A stretch of DNA of 64,000 nt from Sipunculus nudus. Lineage: Eukaryota > Annelida > Sipuncula > Golfingiida > Sipunculidae. Below are positions 55,737 to 64,000 of this stretch, one piece after another. Below the pieces are notes generated by a model, which saw nothing but the letters and a program-made list of their open reading frames with translations, was not told the origin of the DNA and made no database searches. Numbering within the stretch: position 1 is the first letter of the stretch; each line of letters opens with the position of its first letter. The translations under genes and the position numbers were made by a program. The stretch is from the NCBI GenBank assembly GCA_026874595.1, contig CM049306.1, positions 105,663,142 to 105,727,141 of the forward strand. The letters run 5' to 3'.

Positions 55737-56500
55737 CGAACCTGTGAGCTTATGCAATGGCGCAGCGTCCTCCGTCAGCTGTCTGCAGGGCTGGCTTTCT
55801 GACGTCCATGGCTGTAAGTCAGAGACCGTCAGAGCTAGCAGCTCAAAATTACATGTAAGAATTAGTCACATAGGAAACTTGGTGCCCTGGAGCTTATTAT
55901 TGGGTATCTGCATTAATTTAGATTTTATAGAGAAAAAGCTTAAAAACCTTTAAAAATCTTCTTCTCTAAAACTTTCCAGCCAAATTGTCCGATATTTCAC
56001 AGAAATGATCCCTGGAACAGTCTCTTTCAAGTTTGTTCAAATGGTTCCAGTTTGGAGATTTTTGGCCGAGTTACAGGAGGTTGAACTTAGTCATCTGTCC
56101 AAAAAAGCACACTAAAATTAAAATCTCAGAAACGGCTAGAGCTATAATCACCAAATTTTATACCAATGTTTGTCACATATTACATATCTGATTTTGAGTT
56201 ATTGGTGGAGCCACCTACATTGATGTGTTTTTTACAAGTGAAAATGTAATTTTAAACTCTTCTAGCTTACACACTGATTTATGATGAAACTGTTAAGCTG
56301 ATTGGTTTAAACTTTACAAGAATTATTCTATGGTAGGGTTCTGCCAGTTTTATAAGAATAGATTGGGTAAATACAGTTTTAAAAAAGCATTGTAGCCAAT
56401 TGAAAAAGGCTTTCTGTATTTGAAAACAGATTTGACAAAATCCTGAGTTTTAGCAGCCAAGTCAAGAGATCACTCAGTACAAACAGTTGGGGTCCAGACA
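55737..56500 (+). repeat. Copy of the 25.45-kb repeat element
   Basis: It starts TTTTTAGCGAACCTGTGAGC, then TTATGCAATGGCGCAGCG, followed by the module 'AAATTGTCCGATATTTCACAG', 'GATCCCTGGAACAGTCT' and 'TTTGTTCAAATGGTTCC'. This is close to 25690-25960. Only one module is well preserved. Confidence 0.6.
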
Positions 56501-56990
56501 TCACCATGGTAACTGACCTTGCTGGGGGGGGGGGTGTCTAGACAATGTGTATAGACGTCTAGACACAGCGTCTAGACGTCTAGACACAATGTATAATTCC
56601 CAGATTAATGGAACTATGTCTTTCAACTGTTTGAAAAAACTTGGTTTGCATTTTAAGCGAATCGGGTTTATCATCAGGTCACATGTGAACTAATGCGCCC
56701 TCATTTTTGGTTGACCTCTTACCTTTCTTCGCTGCCCAGCGTCCATTTGTGCGTCTGTTTCCACACATAAACCTGCATATCTCGGGAACCATTTGACCGA
56801 TTAGGCTAAAAATTTTGCACAAATGTAGCCCTTTGATAGCTTTATAACATACACTAAAAATGGTGGCGCCACCTGCAACAATTTATGCACAGCGTCCATC
56901 TGTTCATCTGCCTTGGGATAAAATCACTCATATCTCAGAAGTGGTTTGACTTATCCACCTGAAATTTTGCAGGTTTATACATCCTGGACA

Positions 56991-57292
56991 GTGGGGGCGG
57001 TGGTGTAATGGTTAAGATGCTTGGCTCATGATTGAGAGGTTGTGAGTTCAAATCCCGGCCAGACCCCCACCGTGCCAAGACCCTTAGGCAAGGTCCCAAC
57101 CACAAGTGTGCCTCTGTCCACCCAGCAGTAGAAATGGGTACCATTAAATACTGGGAAGATAACCTGCGATGGACTAGCGTCCCATCCAGGAGGAGTTTTA
57201 CTCCTAAGTCGCTTCATGCTACCGAAACCGGGATAAGCTCCGGCATGATGAGCCATTAGGCTCGGGTATAAAAGCCCAGCAGACTTTACCTT
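56991..57292 (+). mobile_element. tRNA-derived SINE with 17-bp target duplication
   Basis: The tRNA-like head has A box TGGTGTAATGGTTA (57001-57014) and B box GAGTTCAAATCC (57044-57055). The body holds 'GCGATGGACTAGCGTCCCAT' and 'CGGGATAAGCTCCGGC', a central domain shared by many animal SINEs (V/Meta type), and ends TTACCTT. Flanking direct repeats TTTATACATCCTGGACA (56974-56990) and TTTATACATCCTAGACA (57293-57309) differ at one base. It inserted into the GGCGCC array, so it is younger than that array. Confidence 0.9.
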
Positions 57293-58234
57293 TTTATACA
57301 TCCTAGACAGCTTTCTCGATTCATGACAGGTGGAGCCACCTACATTCAGGTTTACTCTGCAGACATCCATATCGGGAACTGTTTGACCGATTGGGCCAAA
57401 ATTTTGCATGTGTATAGATCTCACATAGCCCATCATCATAGGCAAAACTGGTGGCGCCACCTGCGACCATTAATGCACAGCGTCCATCTGTTCATCTGCC
57501 TTGGGATAAAATCATTCATATCTCAGCAGTGGTTTGACTTATCCACCTGAAATTTTGCAGGTTTACACATCCTGGACAGCTTTCTCGATTTATGACAGGT
57601 GGTGCCACCTTCATTCACGTTTACTCTGCAGACATCCAAGCTCATATCTCGGGAACCGTTTGACCGATGGGGCCAAAATTTTGCATGTGTATAGATCTCA
57701 CATAGCTCTTCATCATAAGCAAAACTTGTGGTGCCACCTGCAACCATTAATGCACAGCACCCATCTGTTCATCTGCCTTGGGATAAAATCATATTTCAGC
57801 AGTGGTTTGACTTATCCACCTGAAATTTTGCAGGTTTATACATCATGGACAGCTTTCTCGATTTTATGACAGGTGGCACCACCTTCATTCAGGTTTACTC
57901 TGCAGACATCCACGCTCATATCTCGGGAACTGTTTGACCGATTGGGCAAAAATTTTGCATGTGTTTAGATATCACATAGCTCTTCATCATAGGCAAAACT
58001 GGTGGCACCACCTGCAACCACTTATGCACAATGTCCATCTGTTCATCTGCCTTGGGATAAAATCACCCATATCTCAGAAGTGGTTTGACTTATCCACCTG
58101 AAATTTTGCAGGTTTATACATCATGGACAACTTTCTAGATTTTATGACAGGTGGCACCACCTACATTCACGTTTACGCTGCAGACATCCATGCTAATATG
58201 CAACACACCTCACTCTATTCCCCTTGCCACTTAA

Positions 58235-59142
58235 GGGGGAACATGACACTTTAAACTACCAATGGGATTTCTTAGATATTTTGCATATGATATCTACAAG
58301 GCATACTTTGTAAAATTATGAAATAAAATTTTGGGGTCAATTTGCTTATTTTTGTAGTATATGAAGTTGAAAAGGGACACTTGTGGTGGGTTTTTATATG
58401 ATATTATAACTAAGGGAGAAACAAAAGTTACATACTTTAGAAAATTAACCAATGTATTTTTCATAATATTCTAAATAAACATGCAGAATTAAATATCAAT
58501 CTTATTTAAAGACAAAAAAGTGTATGTCAATGGGTTAAATTTTAAAATATTAGGCCAAAATATGAAAATTTTGGACAATATTAGTTGAGAAAATCCCCCC
58601 AAAGGTGGCGCTGGTGGTTGTGAGACAGGGAGCAAGTCCATACATAAATGGCTTCTGGCGTCAACAATATATGATCAGCTTTTAAGATGCCCATATAAAA
58701 AGAAATATAAATATCAGCACTAAAATACTATGGGTATATACTAATTATCTCTTCAGAATTACATCAGCAGTGTCACTTACAATCATATGGTGATATTTAT
58801 GCTCTTTTTTTGTCATCTACTTGCAACTGACAAAACTGTCTGTTGACAAGATAGCCCTTAGTATATTCCTGCACTTGAACCTCTTCTGGTTATATTCTGT
58901 TTGAAAATTTCTATGTAAAAATTTGGTATTATTTAAAAACTAAATAAATAAAGCTGTTACACTGAGCATTCCTACAATTATTGATCTTCCTAGTTACTTT
59001 TCTCAAATAATGCCCTGAAGTGATGACGTTTCTATGACAAAAAAAGGCAAAATATGTAGCCTCATGACAATATAATTCCACCAGATATTTTTAATTTGCA
59101 GTGTCATCAGTCAGGGGCGCCAGTAAAGTGTCAAGTTCCCCC
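58235..59142. mobile_element. TTAA-flanked TIR element (piggyBac-like MITE), 908 bp
   Basis: The ends GGGGGAACATGACACTTTA and, inverted, GGGGGAACTTGACACTTTA differ at one base. Both flanks are TTAA (58231-58234 and 59143-59146). The paralogous uninterrupted site at 52157 reads TTGCCACTCAATCCATGCC, confirming where it entered. No transposase ORF is present. Confidence 0.85.
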
Positions 59143-59365
59143 TTAATCGATGCCTCACTTCACCCGTCCCACTCTTTTTTCTGTGGATACACATAGTCGC
59201 TTGTCGACTACCCATATTCTAGTTTTAAAATGTCCTAGTCTGAAACTTGCAGGTCCGAAATGTCCATTTTGCTGAAATCATAATGACTAAGGTAGATATG
59301 CAGGACTTAAAAGGATCAATATTAAATTTTAAAAATAAACCTCCATTCTTACTCCCAAACTTTGC

Positions 59366-59399
59366 ACAGGTTCGCATTAGGCCTGTAGGCCTTGTTTTA
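59366..59399 (+). repeat. Second copy of GGCCTGTAGGCC repeat end
   Basis: GCACAGGTTCGCATTAGGCC, then TGTAGGCCTTGTT, identical to 31849-31882 while the flanks differ. Confidence 0.5.
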
Positions 59400-60140
59400 T
59401 CTTTGTGTGTGTTTGGCCTCAGTATGCAGCAAAACAGTTTGTGGTACATAACATTTCATGTAATTTTTGTTTATGAAAAATCATACTTTTGTGGCTTGTC
59501 ATGGTGAAACTAGCCAAATAGAAAAAAAAATGAAAGAATGTGCATCATCTTAACATATCCCTGTCACCATGCAAGTATTTAAAATAAATGTGCTTTACCA
59601 ATAACCTAGAGATATGTGACAGATATTTCACTGTCATGCTCAGCCAATATTACATCATCATCTCTAACATTAAGTTTACATTTATTATCGTCTTTAAATG
59701 AAATACACAAAGTGATATCACAATTTGAGCGAAATATAAAACCTCCAGTTGTATAGAAAAGAATGAACAGAATGTCCTATACATGTGTTTTTTTTGTGTG
59801 CATAGCTGTATCTCTCTATAATGTTACAACATATATTTGGAACTGTTTCATTTAATTGTTTACAACCAATTAAAATGTTATCTATGAACTTTGAAAGCCA
59901 TTCAACTGTGTCAAGATGCATCCTTATAGATAGGTTACTTTGAGCATGCAATGTCTAAGGCTAGAAAGCCATATGTCTGGAGTGTTTGATCTATTATATC
60001 ATTTATTTGTGTGTATCCTTGAGCCCTGTATGATGCACATATAAAATTACATGTTATGTCGTCCATTTGTCCATAAAACCTGTTACAAGTCATGATCTGT
60101 GAGTTTGATTTAATAAGCCATGTTCTTTTTTTGCTGGTAG
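59400..60140. other. Unassigned intronic sequence
   Basis: AT-rich, with no element ends and no coding signal. It ends in a strong acceptor tract (TTCTTTTTTTGCTGGTAG). Confidence 0.4.
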
Positions 60141-60211
60141 AATGCTATAGAAGCAGCCTTAAACTGCTGGACTTGGCACCATGCCAGGCCACCAGAGGCC
60201 TATTACTATCA
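60141..60211 (+). CDS. Candidate second exon of the unrecognised gene
   Basis: 71 nt between a strong pyrimidine tract with GGTAG and a GTAATG donor. It starts at codon position 2, exactly the phase left open by the exon at 54081-54240. In that frame it reads ECYRSSLKLLDLAPCQATRG and a few more residues, without stops. The combined phase and acceptor agreement is suggestive, but the donor is modest and I recognise no domain. Confidence 0.35.
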
Positions 60212-60408
60212 GTAATGGTTCAAAAATCCATCCTTGTAGTGAACAGATAATTCATAATCACATGGACCACAGACTGTGTACATACATGAACCACATTCAA
60301 CATACATTTTCCCAGTATAAAAATTCATGTTTGATTTTTTTTCATGGCCACAGTCTTTACATCATGCATGATTTATAAAGGTTCCCAGGTAGTAAAAAAT
60401 GCCGAGTT

Positions 60409-61060
60409 AGCTCAGCTGACTATAAGTCATCTGAGCTGTAGTCGTGGTCCACAGTCCGTCCGTCTGTCCGTAGATGTGGCACGTTTTAAAACCATAAGAC
60501 CTAGGAATCAAAAAATTCAGCATAATGTTAGATGTCCCCAAAATCTCCTACCAAACCAAAATCTGGGTCTTAGCGACTTTGTTCCTTTAAGAAATTAAGG
60601 AAAATCCTCACTTTTTTTATGAAAAACCTACTTTCTCACTTCAGGACTGCCTAATATCAAAACCACCCATCTGTTTTCCTCATATTTACCATAAATATTC
60701 CTCTATATATATAGTTCCTATGTACAAGCCAGAAATTAGGTCTGTATTATATAATTTAAAAAAGTTATGGGCCAAAACATATTACACTTTGTAAAAAATT
60801 AGGAAAAATATTTGGTCACTCAACACAAAAAAATGTTAAAGCTAGGGACTTTTTTTCAGTAATATAACTTTAATTAATCAAAATTTAATCGTATAGCCAA
60901 AATTGGACAAAATATAAAATCTGTACCTTAAATTTTGCCCAACTTTGACCATGACTTTTTTTTTCTTTTAAGTATGTTCAATTTATTTTTCACAGCCGGG
61001 ATACATGTGGATTTAATCTGTTGAATTCTGAAATTTGAAAGTAAAAGCTTAAAAATTTTT
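60409..61060 (+). mobile_element. AGCTCAG-family element, 5' part only
   Basis: It starts AGTTAGCTCAGCTGAC, followed by GTCCGTCCGTC and 'GATGTGGCACGTTTTAAAACC', and follows units at 45569 and 47902 for about 650 bp. The AT-rich 3' segment and terminal hairpin are absent, so it is truncated. Confidence 0.65.
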
Positions 61061-61233
61061 ATAATCATTAAAGTTTTTCAGATGCTCTAATGTATTTACA
61101 TTTTGTATATCCAAGACCCCACTCTTGCTCACTACAGCCTTGCCTAGGTAACCTTATTAGTGATGCAGCACTGGCAGAACACCCCTGCTGTAATAAACAT
61201 ACACTAATTCTCATGGGCCCTACCCTAACACCT

Positions 61234-61270
61234 CCCCCCCCCCCCCCCCCCACCACCACCACCACCACCA
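61234..61270 (+). repeat. Poly-C followed by (ACC)n microsatellite
   Basis: Eighteen C followed by six ACC triplets. ORFs across it encode homopolymers and are not taken as genes. Confidence 0.9.
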
Positions 61271-61763
61271 TCTCCAATTATATTGCAATACATGGTTTGT
61301 TATTCTCAACTATATTTCTTTAAATGTAAAGCTGTTTTTTGATCCTATGCACAACTTTTCTTGGAATATTATTTCAAGAAAAAATTTGCATCGGTATGTC
61401 ATGAGATTAAGGGGAACAGGTGAACTTGACTCATGATATACAAAAAAGTATATATGCCACCTGTGCATGACTGTTAATGTACAAACCTTCAGCTAGTCTT
61501 GTTCAGGCTCTCTGGTCAGCATTGTTTTACTTCTAAGAATTCTTTGTGAAGTATTGAAGTGCACGTTATTTAATAATGCACCGGTCATTCTGTATGTCAG
61601 CAGTGTGTCATACCTTATTGAATTTGTTGTCAACTCTGCTAGTTCTGTAATCTTTACTTTTCCAAGTAATAAAGTTTGTGGTATGATCTGGTTCTTGGTC
61701 TTTAGGTTTACACTCTCCCAGATACAAACATTGTTGAATGATTGTTCTTTGATCTTTCTTCAT

Positions 61764-61925
61764 AAGACAGAGAGACAGACAGACAGACAGAGGGTGAGAC
61801 CAAGACAGAGAAACAGACTTACAGACAGAAAAATTAAAGATGATAGAGACAGACAAAACAGAGACAGATTGACTAACAGAGAGAGACAGGGACAGAAAGA
61901 GACAGACAGAGAGAATGACTGAAAG
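61764..61925 (+). repeat. (GACA)n/(GAGA)n imperfect microsatellite
   Basis: A purine-rich run of AGACAGACAGACAGAG-type sequence with many interruptions. The ORFs on both strands across it are low-complexity and not credible. Confidence 0.9.
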
Positions 61926-64000
61926 TGAAAAGTAGAGAGCTAATGACAGCATACTAATTTGATTGAGATGATATGAAAGTGCAGGTGGATACACAAAATA
62001 AGTATGGTACACATAGTAGAACACTTGTTATTTATTTGCACAGGTTGATACTGTACCCTCCACATACTTAATGTGATGCAGTGGTCCATGAAAGACGTAC
62101 AAGTCGTAGATAACTGTCTGCCATTGCTCTAGCTCTGTGGTATTTGTGGCAGCATGCACTGGAGGTTAAGAAGAGGTTGTGTTTTTGATCCTTTGATATT
62201 TACAAGTAGAGAGATATCATTACTTATATACGAGTTCAGGTGGAAGAGGCAGGGCTCAGAGCCAGGTCTCCCTATCACTGAGAATATACCCATGTTTTTA
62301 TCAGCTGGTTCATGTGACTAACCTGGGAGGGGTTTTCTTCAAGGGCTTGTTATAAATGTCAGGTGTCTCAAGTAGCAAGCTTTATAAGGACATTTGTCTA
62401 TCACCACTTGTCTATTGATAGTGTTCCAATTTAATTTCAGCAGTCAGTTCCTAATTTATCTCTGCTTTATCTGAAAAAGGTTCAAAAATGCTTACAAATC
62501 CTTGAAAATAAATTATATTTATTTAACTAAAGGCCTTTAAAATGCTTATATTCATAAGCAATTGTTTCAAATTTCTGTAGGAACACCTTGAATCATAATC
62601 TGATAGACAAGAAAAGCAAGGTACACTTTCAACATATCTACAAATAGCTCATTATAATTGGAAGAAAAACTTACTGGTGAAAAAAGGAAAAAAGAGAGAA
62701 AATTTGAATTAGAACTTACATATGAAAATGGTTAAAAAAAAGGGAGTCAGTTGTAAGTAAAACTTGAACATGATAATGGTGGAAAGAAATAGCACAACCT
62801 GGAAACAAAACTTAAACATGGAAATGGTGAATAAATATTGCTTAGTGAGAAAAGATGTGTTAAGGGATATGTAAGGTCACTAAGGTGACCATGTACACAA
62901 ACCTTCTAGAATATATTAAATTTATCCTTGAAAACTGTAAATTAAAATCTAGACATTTGTTTGTAATGCAGTGAGAGAAAGCGTTTCGTACTAGTGTTTA
63001 GAATTTGAGATTGATGAAGATTTTGATTAATTATTCCATGGTTTGAACTAATGTGATAAAATTGATTAGACATATTGTTGGCATTGTGAAAAAGTAGAAA
63101 TTATGTGAATGTGCAGCCTCAACTTTTATTCTGATACACTATGTCCACTGGGGTTAGGAAAGCATATTTGAGCAAAAATCTGTTTCATAATCTGATCCAA
63201 GAAATGCACCTCATTGGCTTATACTTTGTATTGTACAGTTTGTATGATGTTGTTAAAATAATTACTTTTTTGACTGGTAGGCTTTCATATTGTTAATGTG
63301 ATTTGATTAGATTGGAAGATTCAACTTTCAAATTATTACATGTGCCTAAGTTGTAACTGCCAATTTTATTATGTATTGTTATTGATTTTAAAGAATATTT
63401 ATAAGAAGGAAAGAACTGGTTTAAACAGTCTACATCATTTTGATACTCAAATACATGTACCAGGTTTCTCACCAAATGCTGTGAAATTCTAGATAATTTG
63501 CAGTTGCACGTTTTTTGCTTGGCACATTTATGACATGATGTCTTGTTGACCCAGTACAGGTCCATCTGGTATAATTACAGTGTTGTAATGCCCAGGGTTA
63601 TTCATGTATGACCAGGTCCACTGGGCTCATTAGAGATTAACACCCAGAGTTGTAATTAAGATCAGCCCATTATTTACTGCTAATGCTGAGTAAAACAATG
63701 TTTCGGTCATTACAATTACTGTTGGTCATTGGATCAGTAATGTATGTAATATTCATTTGCTACTGCATGTTAGCATTTATGAAAATACAAGTTCCTGCTC
63801 ATGCAGTGAAGGCTTTATGTTAGCTGTTGTTAAATACATTCCATTGCAAATAAACCAATTATGATTAAGGTCTGTTTGGCAGTGTAATTAAACAAAATGT
63901 TCGGGCAGTCATTCAAATGATAACCTCGCACATTCACATTGCTGAATTGTTCATTAGAAGTGGCTGATACACTGAGAGTAAGCGCCAGCTCTAGACAGTG
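61926..64000. other. Unassigned sequence at right edge
   Basis: AT-rich and apparently single-copy within the window. I see no element ends, no coding exon with good splice sites, and no RNA gene. Confidence 0.45.

Larger units (their letters stand above)
56590..59222 (+). mobile_element. Helentron-like element with GGCGCC array, carrying two later insertions
   Basis: The head 'CAGGTCACATGTGAACT', 'TTTCCACACATAAACC' and the array of about 279-bp units match 51180-52130. The right end is TGTGGATACACA, the hairpin TAGTCG-CTTGT-CGACTA, and CCATATTCTAG|TT at 59222. A SINE (56991-57292) and a TTAA MITE (58235-59142) interrupt it. The left boundary is not sharp. Confidence 0.65.

Noticed and set aside
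56991-57065. Functional tRNA gene
   Set aside because: A and B boxes are present, but the arms do not pair properly and the sequence continues into a SINE body with target duplications.
61554-62024. ORFs over the GACA microsatellite
   Set aside because: Low-complexity translations of a simple repeat on both strands.

Overview
This is an AT-rich, intron-containing nuclear genome window from an animal. The proteins look invertebrate (lophotrochozoan or arthropod-like), and the repeats (Helentron-type elements with satellite cores, tRNA-derived SINEs) are of the kind abundant in bivalve molluscs. A marine bivalve is my best guess, inferred rather than proven. No operons, bacterial genes or CRISPR arrays are present.

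Two genes can be identified. (1) Most of a CtBP gene (C-terminal binding protein, the NAD(H)-sensing transcriptional co-repressor) lies on the + strand from 6556 to about 25.3 kb. Its first coding exon is not visible. Nine coding exons are recognisable, and two of them (8043-8187 and 9697-9841) are tandem duplicates of the same exon. They have equal length (145 nt) and equal phases, and joining both or neither breaks the frame, so they should be used as mutually exclusive alternatives. Any productive path through them gives the same 405 visible residues plus a stop. The swapped segment carries the substrate-binding loop. (2) A four-exon gene on the - strand (33867-40343) encodes a 243-residue TEX36 (testis-expressed 36) homologue. 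It converges on CtBP, as a neighbour pair that I recall also being linked near CTBP2 in human. A third gene probably starts on the + strand at 54102 (one supported exon, one candidate exon at 60141) and runs out of the window; I do not recognise it.

The rest is mainly repeats. Several non-autonomous families share one plan: inverted sequence near both ends, a 3' hairpin, a terminal CTAG or CTTG followed by TT, and tandem arrays in the middle. These arrays include 289-bp units carrying AGGTCA direct repeats (CtBP intron, 14.7-16.9 kb) and about 279-bp units carrying the palindrome GGTGGCGCCACC (29.9-31.7, 51.2-52.1 and 56.7-58.2 kb). Other elements are a 1.5-kb TIR transposon in a CtBP intron, a TTAA-flanked MITE, a TTA-flanked MITE, a hAT-like MITE and two SINEs.

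Layout: 1-0.56 kb broken coding-like remnant; 1.4-5.8 kb SINE and nested elements; 6.6-25.3 kb CtBP with nested elements in its introns; 25.4-32.4 kb intergenic repeats; 32.5-40.3 kb TEX36 (-); 40.4-42 kb putative promoter region and a MITE; 43.1-52.9 kb repeat cluster; 53.8-60.2 kb start of the third gene, with repeats inside its intron; 60.4-61.1 kb repeat fragment; 61.2-64 kb microsatellites and otherwise unassigned sequence.
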